Origin: Nectonema munidae
Lineage: Eukaryota; Nematomorpha; Nectonematoida; Nectonematidae
Reading direction: 5' to 3'
Assembly: GCA_030549495.1 (NCBI GenBank)
Contig: JAUIRK010000916.1
Span: 1,153,001 to 1,217,000 of the forward strand
DNA: 64,000 bases
The position numbers and the translations under genes are program-made. The notes beneath the pieces are model-generated. The model did no database searches and had not been told where the DNA came from. It was given only the letters and a program-made list of their open reading frames with translations. Shown in pieces: positions 36,100 through 48,200 of this stretch; position 1 is the first letter of the stretch, and each line of letters starts with the position of its first letter.

Positions 36100-37942
36100 G
36101 TTTTGCCAGATCTACGTATTTATCCGTATTTTACGGATTTTTGAGGCAAAAATTGTCTTTGGATATTCTACGGACGGATTTTTGACTCGTTCGGATTTTT
36201 TTATGGATTTTTTGAACGTATTTTTACCACTAAATTTATGAATAATTTTTTTTCTTTTATCGAAAAGTGAGCTTATAAGTAATAATACATTTTTTACTAA
36301 ACTTTTTTTATTAAAAATTCTAGACTTTTCGTTGTCAGGCAGTCACTTTTGTTCAAGTAAAAATATCAAGAATGGCTTAATTCTCTTTGCTAGCATTTTT
36401 ATTCATATTTTTTAATTTACTTTGAAATTTTTTCTAGCAATAAAATAAATTATAAACGTTTTTTAAACTGTAGTCGTATACAATACAGTGTTTGGTTTTC
36501 TCTAATTCGAACAGGATTATAGTTCTGTTTTGATATATTTTCCCCCAAGAAAAATCACGCCTACAAAAAAAATATGATTAATCTATAAAAGTGAGTGGGA
36601 GAAAAAGTTAAGCTTTTTGTAAATTATGCTCTAAAAAGCTATTGATTGGTAAGCGTGGAATTAAAGACCTCGAAAAACACGCTAAAACTACAATCCATGT
36701 GAAAAACGAAAAAACTGTAAGGGAAACAGAAAAAAAAGCTTTCAAGTCTTTTACTAAAAAAAATGTCAAGATCCAGTCTACAAATCGGAGGTTATTTTTT
36801 TGCAGTTGGATGATGGAGCACAACTTATCTTTTCTTCTCGCTGATCATTTTTCCAAACTTTTACCGAAATTGTGCCCTGATTCGGAAATTAGAAAAAAAT
36901 TTCAATGCAAACGAACTAAAGCAACATGTATTATTAAGTCTGTGATGCCTACCTACCTTGAAAATCAAACCATACACTTCATAAAAAGCAATTATTATAG
37001 TCTAATGATTGATGAGAGTACAGATAGAGGAGATCGTAAGCATGCAGCAATTACACTATTGCCTGAAATGCAGATCACACTCAAGTCCTTTTTAGCCAGA
37101 TTTGTGAGACCCGAGGAAATTTCTACGAAATAAGATCTAACGACCGTTTGTATTGATGTGGAATTTCAGTTACCTGATGAGGCTATTTTTATAGGTTATC
37201 AAACACCTGCTTTTTTAAAAGATAATGAGGATGAGATTGACAGATATGAACTGAAAGAATTCATGAGGTTATTTTGTCTTTTTTCTTTCTTACAATTTTG
37301 AAAATGTTCTCAAAATAATATTTTTGTTAGTAATATAAGAAATTATTATGTTCGAGCTGTTAATCGATTCAAAGTAAAGCTACCCTTTGGAGATCCCATT
37401 TTAGGCCATCTTCGTATTTTGGATCCAAATGAAAGAACTTAAATTACGGCTTTATCAGGCATTTTTTAACATCAAATTATGAAATTTATATTTTTAGTTA
37501 ATTGTTTAGTAGAAAAGTTTCCGCACATTGTCCCTCTGGATAGATTGGATCAATTGACAGACGAGTTTTTAGATTATCAATTTATGAAAATCCCTTCTTA
37601 TTTGGAAAATTGTGAGGTTGACGCTTTTTGGGGAAAACTTTGCAAATTAGAAACCTTAGAAGGAAAATAAGATTCCCATTACTTTGTGAACTAATGAGAG
37701 CATTGTTAGTTTTACCTCATTCAAATGCCGACTGTGAGCGTCTTTTCAGGTATATCTTTGAGTAATTTTTTTTTTTTTGAATAAATAATGTTTTTCTCTT
37801 CTTTAGCATGATCAACAATATTAAAACAAATAAAAGAAATCAGCTTGATCTTTCAACAATATCAGGGTTATTAAAAATTTGAATCTACGGATTTTTAGGA
37901 CATGTTTTACGGATTTTTGATAAATTTTGCCTGGCAACATTG
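36100..37942 (+). mobile_element. hAT transposon, ~1.84 kb, decayed
   Basis: The left end GTTTTGCCAGATCTACG and the right end ...CTGGCAACATTG form a short inverted repeat. Both ends carry repeated subterminal tacggatttttga motifs. The flanks TTATTGGA (36,092-36,099) and TTATTGAA (37,943-37,950) are a plausible 8-bp duplication with one mismatch. The interior carries an interrupted hAT transposase (36,642-37,880). Confidence 0.75.
36642..37880 (+). pseudogene. hAT-family transposase with small introns, broken
   Basis: The first block (36,642-37,131) reads SWMMEHNLSFLLADHFSKLL then YYSLMIDESTDRGDRK, the hAT D-E-S-T-D catalytic context. Later pieces are FQLPDEAIFIGYQTPAFLKD, then NIRNYYVRAVNRFKVKLPFG, then LVEKFPHIVPLDRLDQL. 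The end is LPHSNADCERLF joined to MINNIKTNKRNQLDLSTIS, the hAT dimerisation tail. The joint C-E-R-L-F-S/M is split by TTTTCAG|GTATAT (about 37,750) and TTCTTTAG|CATG (about 37,806), a ~57-nt intron with canonical borders. A similar ~65-nt intron fits between 37,267 and 37,331. A stop at 37,131 and another near 37,440 break the frame. A BED-finger start is only partly visible upstream. Confidence 0.78.
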
Positions 37943-37950
37943 TTATTGAA

Positions 37951-39020
37951 GCAATAAATTATTTTTTAATGTTATCTATGCATTTTTTAATCGTTGGTTA
38001 TATCAGTTAATTTTTATAAACTGAAAAAATATATTGTTTTAGAATATGTGAAAAAAATTTATAAAAAACTCATCTTTTATGTTTTGATGTCCTTCAAAAC
38101 TTCAAGATGTTGGACGCGCAGATCCACCCCTAATAATTTTACTCACTATCTTCAAAAATATTAAGACGCCCGATAACCACTCATATTTTTATTGACTATA
38201 TTGAATTACAAAATACTACCTTTAACACCACAATGACCTATTACTCAGATCACATAAATTTGTCTATAAATATAACCCTCAAATATAGAATTCTAATTAT
38301 CAGTCATTTTCAAAATAAATTAAGTACATTAGAATATAAATAAATTAAGTACCTTGAACATAAAGTTACCAGTTTTCATCGATTTGTTATTAGGGATGAG
38401 GCAAAAACATCAGTATCTTTTGTCGTGTGTCGGAAACATAGGTGAGACCCCATTAAACTTTGATATGATGGGTGACAGAACTGTTGATATAAAAGGCCAA
38501 CTTGACTGTTACCAATAGGATTATACGATATAGAAGTAGTGTGTGAGATATTATTGTTTAAAAAGAATATTTTCACTTCGTGATTTACAAAGGTTAGTGG
38601 GTTATTCGTGTGCATAATCTCGTCCGTTCCGAAGATAAAAAAGACTGTATGAAGCTTAAGATATTCAAAGTAAAAATGAAGTTCCTTACAATTTTAGCTT
38701 TACTAAGCAAACTTCTTTTTTTAAACTTTAGATTATGCTTATATTATTTTTAGAGATAGTGAAAAGCCAAAGATTGAAAAATATTTTTCATTCAAAAAAC
38801 AAATATAATTCTTTTAAGTAGACGTAAAAGAAAATTAAATTTTATTGTAAATATATCTTGCATTTAACTTATCAATGTCTAACAATTTAAAATAAGAGCA
38901 GCCGAATCAATAAAATTTTCCATTAAAAACAGTTTCTTAAAAATTAAATATCAATAATTAAGCGTGGTAAAAAACAACACAATAATTTTGTGGAATATAA
39001 AATATAAAAATTAATTTATA
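37951..39020. other. 3' flank of FHIP1; possible 3' UTR
   Basis: The FHIP1 stop codon is at 39,021-39,023, and a minus-strand AATAAA (plus tttatt, 38,841-38,846) lies about 180 bases downstream, so the 3' UTR probably ends near 38,820. The stretch 38,376-38,640 is open on the minus strand for 79 codons and less A/T-rich, but resembles no protein I know. Confidence 0.45.
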
Positions 39021-39204
39021 TCATCCTTTGTAAAATTCTGAAGAAGTCACAAGACATAGTTGAGTTGAAATAGCAGAGAGTTCTTTTAAAAATTCTATAT
39101 AAATTATAACGCTATAAGCAGCTTTCTTTGCATTTAGATCTTTCTTGTGCGTGTTTGTTTTTGAAATTCTTCCACTGGAAGAAGTTGAGGATGATGTTGA
39201 GATC
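39021..39204 (-). CDS. FHIP1: FHIP1 terminal exon
   Basis: After an acceptor ctataatag (39,206-39,205) the frame reads a Ser/Thr-rich start, then KTNTHKKDLNAKKAAYSVII, YIEFLKELSAISTQLCLVTS and SEFYKG before a TGA at 39,023-39,021. Human FHIP1B has VKNAVYCAVIFPEFLKELAA then ISQAHAV near its C-terminus. Another acceptor (cttccag, exon start 39,174) is in the same phase and is equally possible, so the start is uncertain by 30 nt. It is missed by simple reading-frame scans because there is no ATG near its start. Confidence 0.85.
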
Positions 39205-42200
39205 CTATTATAGAAATTTAGATAAATTAGATCAGATATTTAAATAAAACAAGTTTGAAAAATGGACTATGTAACAATTTTATACAATAGCAAACCTTTT
39301 TAAATTCTCACAACTTACTTTAACATTTGATTTTATACGTTCAATATTTCATAAAAATAATTTAGTGGAGGGCAGTTTTGGATTGATGTCGGGATCCCAA
39401 AATCCTGCACACATAAGGGCATTATATTATCGTGATTTCAAGGTATTTTTTGGGAAAGAGTATTTTAAATAAAATATTTCAAATTTTCTTCGTTTAAATT
39501 TTATTTGTTTACTCTCCAAATTATTCATTCTAGCACGTAATACAAAGCACAAGAAGTTTGAGATAATCAAATTTTAGATTAGTGATTCTTCAATCTCTTT
39601 TCGTTCATTACCCAAAATAATTTTTGCATTGTTCAAGAAAATAAAATATTTTTTCAAAACAATTTAATATATATAATGTAAGCAAAGAACGGATATATAA
39701 ATGTAAAGTGTCAATTTTAGGTTCACAAAATTTTAAGATGACGAAATAAGAACTTATCTTAACGTTTCTCTTCATTAGAAAAACAAGATCAATAAAAATG
39801 TAACTCTTGAATTTCTTAATACGATTTGCAATACAAGCATTTATATCCCTTTCCAAAAAATAAGTGGGGCACTTCGGTGTAATGGAGTATTAAAAGTTCG
39901 AAATTTTAGTGATATTAATTATAAGGGATTTATTGGGCTACTGATATCCAAAACTTAGATTTACAGCTTATTTGACTTTGTGGTTTAAAATAAATAAAAA
40001 TAATTGTGAATGATAAATCGTAGATAAAATATATACTTCATTAATTTATCATCGAAATACGTTGTATTGGATTCGGAAGTGCTTGAATTCCTGTTAAACT
40101 TGAAAGTTGATGAGAGAAGATTCCGAATATATCCTTGAAATTAAATCAAACATAAATAAAAGAATATAAATGGCTTAAATATAAAAAAAGGTATAAATGT
40201 AAAGCTCCCACATTTAACGTAAAATATAACTTTTGATTAATAATCTATAAATGAATTAAAAAAATTCGTAAGATTCACTGGTCAACAGACAAGAAATTTT
40301 CATTTTTTTAGCTGATTTTAGACAATTTTGATGCGCTGAATCCAAAAATAACATTGATTTTTCTCAATCAGGTTAACTTTTTGTTTTATTGCCAAATATT
40401 GTTTTTACAGTTAAGGTTTATACATAAAGGTATTAGCATTTTTATTGGCTCGTTTTTTGATATAAATGTTTTAGATATTTTTCTTGGAAGCACTGAATTT
40501 TTACTGCCTAACTATTTTTTTAGATAAATAATATGGATTAATCTAGGTCTTGCAGAAATAAGCCGGCTTATTTCTGGGCGAATACACCGTTGTTCCTAAC
40601 AGGAAACCAGTCACAAGTTTCATAAAGCGTACTTATGCTTATTTTGGCATGAAACTTGGTGATCAGGACAAAGCTAGGGCACCTCACATGGTCTGCAAGA
40701 AATGCACCGAGTATCTCCTTCGCTGGACCTATGGAAAGAAGGATGGACTGAAGTTTGGAAAGAGCCAAAAGATCATGGCAGTGACTGTTATTTCTGTGCT
40801 ATTAATTTGACTGGGATCAAGAGAAAGAACGAGAGCATCTTCAAATATCCTGACCTTGAATCAGCACGTCGTCATGTACCTCACTGTGATGAAATTCGAG
40901 TACCTGTCTTTGTAGAACTTCCTGAAATAAGTGACGAAGAATTCTCCAGTGTTAAAGGGAATGAAGAAGTGGTTCCTAGCGATGGTGCCGATGAAGCTCC
41001 TCATCCATTTTCCCAGAAGGAGCTGAATGATCTTGTTCGCGACCTCAACTTGTCTAAGTCATCTGCCGAACTGGCATCAAGAGTGAAAGAATCTAAAGAT
41101 TGGAGACTGTTTATTGACAGCAACAAGAGATCGCTGAAGACTGTTCTGGTGCACAATGGCAACCAGTTTGCTTCTATACCCCTTGCTCACTCAACTACGC
41201 TGAAGGAGAAGTATGGAGCTGTAAGGTATCTGCTGGAGAAAATTTGTTTTTGTTAGCATGAGTGGATGATCTGTGTTGACATGAAGATGGTAAACTTTTT
41301 GTTGGGACAGCAGTCCGGTTTTACCAAGTACCCGTGCTTTCTGTGCACGTGGGATAGTAGAGACAGAGCTCAGCATTACACGAAGGAGTGGGCTGTGCGT
41401 GAGAATTGGAGCGTAGCAGATCAAAGAACGTCATCTTCCCACCCCAGCACATAGCGGCTGCTTCACTCACCTGTGTCATGCTTTTCTAGGAGTGACAATG
41501 GAGAAGTTGAAAGCTGGCATCTTTGACGGACCTCAAATACGTCAGCTCATCAGAGATCCAGAGTTTGAAAATACAATGAACAAAGTCGAACTGGAAGCGT
41601 GGAAGGCATTTGTTCTGGTCGTTTAAAGAACTTCCTTGGCAACAACAAGGTCAACAAATACGCAGAACTCCTTACTAAAATGTTGACTGCCTTCAAAAAT
41701 CTGGGATGCAACATGAGCATCAAAATGCACTACCTCTTCTCACATATGGATCGGTTTCCTCAGAATCTGGGATCAATGAGCGACGAACAGGGCGAAAGAT
41801 TTCATCAGGACATAAAGGAGATGGAGACCAGGTATCAGGGACGGTGGAATTCAGTCATGATGGCCGATTACTGCCGAACTTTTAAGAGAGACATCCCTGC
41901 CGCTGGGCATTCTAGAAGGTCAAGAAAACAGAAGTTCTAGCCCTGAATGATCAATGATGACCAAACATCTAGTTTTCATGCACCTGTTTTTATCAGTGTC
42001 ATCTGTTTTTATCAGTGATTTACTATAATAAATTGGGTTAATAAAGTTTTTCCTTTAAAATAAGTATCTCACTTAGTAAAAAAATGAATTTTTCTATATT
42101 CACTTTGTAAAACTTGCCTGATCGGGGAAAACAGCTGTTTTTGATTCGCGTCAGTTTGCTCAAACAGTTGAAAAAACTAAGACAACTACAAAAGTTTTTT

Positions 42201-45200
42201 GTAAGTAAACAAGATGTGGGGATGTCCATTAGCGGGGATAGAAAAACATTATATATTTTTTTAGAAAAATTACCAAAACAGACTTTTTAAGGAAAGTGCA
42301 TTTTGTGGTTATAATCAGGACTTCAGAGCCGGAAACACTAAAAATATTGTTGCCGACAATATTTTGATACCTATGAGTGTGGCCAAAAAAAGGTCCACAT
42401 TTTAAATATTAATATCCTAGTGACCACTTTTCTGTTTATAAAATACAATACACTATAAATCTCTTTTTGAAATGCAGAAAACAAAACAAAAATAACTTTT
42501 ATAGCTTTTTCGCAATTTAATTCAGAATCTTGATTTTAAGATAGGTAGAAGAATCCTTTTAATCAGTAAATGAACATAAAATAGATACTTAATTTTGTTA
42601 TTCCTTCCTCTAACCCGTTGTCTTGCTTATTTTAATATACCATAAAAAACTTTTCACTATAAAGTTTGCCTAGACCAACTTAAATACATTATAGTTCAGG
42701 GGCGCACATCCGGGGGGCGAGAGAGGGGGGGCCCCCCCCCTGTGTCAGGGGGGCGAAAATGACCTTCCCCCTCCCCCCAATAATTTTCTATAAGTAAGAG
42801 TTGTGCTTGTTTATAAAACATGTATGGTGATCTGATATCTGTGTATGAATCATGTATAAAGAATGGAGCTTTCGAATCAATCAAACATCACATGAAGTGC
42901 TCTGAAATTCCTATCGAACATATTTTAGACGATGCGTGAGAGCATATAATAATAATCCATTGCTTCAATATGCCACAATAAGTCAGCAATGTTTGTCACA
43001 GTTCTCTCCTCTTTGTAATATTTTTGAGCAAACACATGTTGATGATCCACTAGATTTTCTCTCTTCTGTCACATGATTCTATTTCTCTTTCTCTCTCCTG
43101 TTTTTCTCTTCCGCTTTCTCTCTAAAACTCAATCATTCCTCAACTCATTCAACTCTTCTTTCATTCACCCTCTTCTCTTTTAAGCCTTCCTATCTCTTCA
43201 GTTCTCTTCTCTCCAGTGACGTAGCTAGGCTGGGGCATAGGCGCCGTCCCACACTCCTATGTACCGCATGGTGCCCCATGCAACTTATGCATATCAGTTT
43301 TTGAAAATTTCCCCAATGAAAGGATCAAAAAGTATACAAAATGTTGCTCATGTTTTTTGTTTTTAAATTGCCCCCCCCCCCCCCATTAACTTTTTTCTGG
43401 TTACACCACTGCTTCTATCTAATTTGCATTTAGAGTTAAATTAAAATAGTTTCCAATTGTTACAATTTTATATCAATGAATATTGTTAGACTCGCGCTAA
43501 GAATTTTTTTCAACAAACGTCATTTAATCTATATCACTACGTTTGTTACATTTGAAAACTTTTATTTTTTCGAGTCAAGAAATTTTTTTAATAGCTATTT
43601 GGGAATGAATATTTTGACTAGCTATTCGGGTTAAAACCAAGAATACTCTATTTTCTTAATATTTGAGCAGAGATATCTTTTATAATGTTCGATTGTTAAA
43701 TTTTATAAGTAACACTTCTAATCAAATACCCTTTTTAAAGAAAATTTGTTAATTATTATAGTAAAATATAATATCGAAACAAAACGTTTCAGTTGTTAAA
43801 AATGTACTTGATCTATTATTTATGCAGTGTCAGAATTTTATTTGTAGACAAATATTCAAAAAAACGCAATGGTTTTCTTTTCTCGTATACTTTGATTTAT
43901 GTTAGTTTGGTCCTCGGACATTTCGCCCCATTATTTTCATAAGACAGTTCGTCCCATTAAGACATTTTGTTTCATGGACAATTCGCCCCGTTATTTTCAT
44001 AAGATATTTTGTCTCATGAACAATTCTAAAAAATTAAGAGATAAAATGATTAATTTGAAATAATTTAATAAAGATAAAATAAACAAGAATATATTTTTTA
44101 ATAATTTTACACATATAATAAGCAAAGATGGATGAAACTAATAGCCTATGAGACAATTTGTCAAGGGGCAAATTGTCTGTCGACCGTTATTTAAATAATT
44201 AAGGAGCTACTTTTAAATGTTGGCTTTTGCTGTTTATAAAAATTTGAAAATATCAAATAAACTCTAAATCTTTATACCTCCTATTATTTTGAAATTATTC
44301 TGAGAACAGACGGTCCCATTTTAAAATAGTGAAAATTGCTTTATTAGTTTATTTTCTTTCCTTTCTCTCTAATGTTAATTATGTAGCAAAATTTTCAATT
44401 TTAAGTAAAAGGTAAGGTGCAGCGGATGTATTTTTGTTGACAAGGGACTGATGTACCGCTTATGCCAAACTATGAACAAATTCGTATCGATGAGGAATCG
44501 AATCCAGAGGCTTCCGTGCTGAGTCCATCATCTCAACCAACCTGCCATACCACCCATAGAGTATGCTGTAGGGGGGTACGTCAAATTAGTTTTCAAAAAA
44601 CTTAAGTTATGCCCTAAAATTTTTTAGTTTTTGTTGAAGCTCTATAACTTTTTCTGATAAACTTTTTTCCCTTAAAATTTATTATAAAAGGGAAATCATT
44701 GCAAAATGTTAAAAGTTATTTTACTTTTTGTGGCTTGTATCAATTTAGCTTTTAAACTATTTTTGAATGATGTTGAGTAAAATGAAATAATACGATCTTA
44801 ATTTTTTGTTTGCACAATTATAATTTCATTTTATACACTTGCCCCTGAATCAATCACATTTTTTCATATAAACATCGCAGGGTGTCTAGTAGACTCTTTG
44901 CCTTTAGACTACATTCACTCATAAAACTATCTAGCCTTCAGTTATTTGTTTTCTCTATGAATCAAATATCCTATCATCAATTCCTGTAATGTGCCTGGTA
45001 GACACTTCATTTTTCAAATTAAAAGCCTATTCTACCCCCTAACAATTTTGGATTTTTTTAAACTAGTGTATATTCTGCAAACTTAATTAAAATATTTTCG
45101 CTGGAAGGATAGTATTTAATTCACAAATTTTGTAAAAAAAAATATAAAGTAGTCTTATAAATTTAGGACTTTAGATATGCGCTGAATACACTCTATTTTA

Positions 45201-48200
45201 AAGGGTCGACATACATTTTGCCCCATAGACAATTCACCCCATAGACAATTCGCCCCATGGACAAATTGTCTCATAGGCTATTTGTTTCATCCATCTTTGT
45301 TTATTATATGTGTAAAATTATTAAAAATTTTTATATTCTTGTTTATTTTATCTCTATTAAATTATTTCAAATTAATTATTTTATCTGTTAATTTTTTTAT
45401 CACTTTTAAATAATTTTAAATTATTGATGATGAAATTGAAGAAAAAGATAATTACAATGATATTACAATTACAAGATATTAATTTTTATTTTGTTTAAAA
45501 ATTTTAAATATTTGTTTCATTTATAAAATAACTGCCTTTCAAAAAACTAAATAAAATTAAAATATAGCTATTTTTATTGAGATGAGTTGTGATATTAGGC
45601 AAAACGTTGATATGCCAAACCGTTTTACGAAAAATAGTCTTACGAAAAATGCGTAAAAGAGTCTAAAAAAATTGAAAAAACGGTTTTATAAAACAATAGT
45701 GCTAATTGAAAAATATGAGGCGAATTATTTTATGAAAATAATGGGGCAATTTGTTTTATGAAAATAGTTAGGCGAATTCTCCATGAGACAAAATGTCTTA
45801 TGAAAATAATGGGGCGAATTGTCCATGAGACAAAATGTCTTATGAAAATAATGGGGCGAATTGTCCATGGGACGAACGATCTTATGAAAATAATGGGACG
45901 AATTGTCCTATGAAAATAATGGGGCGAATTGTCCATCGGACGAACTGTCTTATGAAAATAATGGGGCGAATTGTCTTATAAAAAGAATGGGGCGAAATGT
46001 CTGAGGACCTTTTAAAGGATTGCTTAAATATTTGGTCTCCCGTGGTATTTCCAGACCACTATTTTGAAAATTGCAACAAAAAAATTTCGCCCCCCCCCCA
46101 ATAATTTTGAGGATGTGCGCCCCTGTTATAGTTGTATCTTAAGAACCTATATAAAAGTATAAGAAAATTAAAATTTGGGTAGTCTCTATCAAATGTAAAG
46201 CTTATAATAAAACAATTAAGTAGTTATTTAGATCTAGTTTTTCTATATATATATTATATAGGTAGTTTAGACACAATTAATTTTTTTATAAATTAATAAA
46301 AAAAGTTGAAGGAGCCAGAGCCAGGTAATTTTTCAGTAAAACAAAACAAACGTTCAGTAGCTTCAATGATATAATTAATTTCATTAAGGGCCAAAATAAC
46401 GCTTTTAACGGTATCAAAAGTTGAAAACAAATATATATAAACAGGTGTACTTAAAAACTAGTAAAAATAAGTCTGAATTCCTGAATGATATAAAAAAACG
46501 CAGGATCGACATTAATCTAAAATTCTATATGCACATTTTCGATGATAGATAGTAAATAAAATAAATTGGCCAAAAAATATCAATTTTATGGTAATTAGGA
46601 ATTTGGGCTCATGGAAGAAATACACCATATATTATTATCCTGCATATTATTTAAAAGAATGCCCATTTTTTATTAAGATGATATCTTTACCTTCTGAAAT
46701 CATTTAAAAAGAATAAATGTTATTCTTTAAAAAAAATTAGCCCACTTTTTGTATAAAAATTGCGTCATCATAGAGAGTTCAGGCATTAATATGTAAAATA
46801 AAATATTGATACACGTTCTATAGCATATAAAAAATCATTATAAATTGAAAAATAAAACATTTTTTTGAGAAAATATCATACCAGGAAACATGTCAAATTT
46901 AAAATTGCAGTTTTTTTTTAAATTTCCATTTATATTGATTAGAAGAATAATTCTCAAAAATGTACCCTGAATCTCGAAACATTTCATCATTCCCATATGA
47001 TTAAATATATAAATTTATGCTGAGTACAATGATGAGGGTTTGGTGCAAAATGAAGTTGAAATTGGCGTCTATACTAGCAATAAAGGAAAAATGAATTCAT
47101 ACTGAAAGAAGTAGAGGAGTTGTTATTGTTGCGAGAAGAAATGGAATTTGAATGTCGTTGACTAGAAGTTGCGCTTTTTTCCACTAAACTTTTACTTGCT
47201 CTCTTTATGTACTTGTAAAAGTGTGGAAAGTGTAAAGATATTTCTTGTAAACTTGTTTTAATTTCATGTAAAACCTTGAAAAAAGAGACAATGTAAAATG
47301 ATCTATGAAATTTCAAAAATTAATTTTTATTTATTCGAAGACAAATAACGTTAATCCTTTGGGGACCAGAATTTTGAAGAAAATTGTCTACTTTCTTTTT
47401 AAATGGAATAATATTTATTTTAAGGTAGACGAATTTCATTTCTTGGGATAGCAGTATCTTAGATGTCCTAAACGGTCAATGCATATCTATTTCTTCGCTT
47501 GAAAGTTTTTATTGATGATTGAACAAGAAAATACATCAATTGGTTGTATCTCTTAGAGCAGGAGTCGGCAACCTACGGTACGCGTGCCACACGTTGCACG
47601 CGAAGCAATTTTCAGTGGCACGCAAAAATTCTGAGGTTTATAATTAAAATTTTTCATTTAGACATAAAGTAAAATATAGATCTAAAAGGCAATCAAATGT
47701 GCTTTTAACTATGTGCAACCATTTTTATTTAGTATTGTGCCGATATTGAAGAGTTGGCTAAAGTTATCAAAGAGTCAAGCACTAATTACTTATATAATTT
47801 TTTTATTGCTAATTATAATTTTACTTATTATTGTATATTTATGTAAATGTGTATATAAAAGAATTATGTTAATTTTGGTTTGGATAAATATACATATGAG
47901 GTTGGCACTCGAGATGATTTGAGAAGTGTTAAGTTGGCACGCCGTTAGCATAAGGTTCCCGACCCCTGTCTTAAAGTACTGCATAGTTGCAGGTAGCAGA
48001 ATTTTGATTTGCGGGTAATATGCATCAAAGCATTAAAAAATTAAAAGATGAATCAGCATCATACTTTATAAGCACCATTTACTATTATAGTCCTTGGTTT
48101 TAGTCTGTTATGCTCAATTTGAGCGAAATATGCGCATGTATGGGAAGAAGAACATTACAAAACACTCACACTAACATACTTCAAAATTGGGGAGGGTCAT

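Larger units (their letters stand above)
42697..46125. mobile_element. hAT-type composite element, copy 1 (3,429 bp)
   Basis: The element begins CAGGGGCGCACATCCGGGGG and ends ...GAGGATGTGCGCCCCTG. The flanking TTATAGTT (42,689-42,696 and 46,126-46,133) is a perfect 8-bp target duplication. No transposase was recognised inside, so it is nonautonomous. Its interior aligns nearly end to end with copy 2 at 60,439-63,776, including a nested 198-bp element, a minisatellite-bearing element and a SINE. It additionally carries an 806-bp insertion absent from copy 2. It sits in the FHIP1 intron between the last two identified exons. Confidence 0.9.

Noticed and set aside
38376-38615. 79-residue minus-strand reading downstream of FHIP1
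   Set aside because: Less A/T-rich than average, but it has no recognisable motif and lies past the likely FHIP1 polyadenylation signal. No acceptor or donor was convincing.
39360-39420. Possible FHIP1 exon after acceptor tatgtgtgcag (gattttgggatcccgacatc)
   Set aside because: The only phase that fits the preceding exon hits a stop within about 18 codons, and the gggatcccgacatc phrase looks like a repeat end.
47713-47922. 69-residue hydrophobic plus-strand reading
   Set aside because: It lies wholly within the 410-bp hAT MITE and is A/T-rich chance coding.
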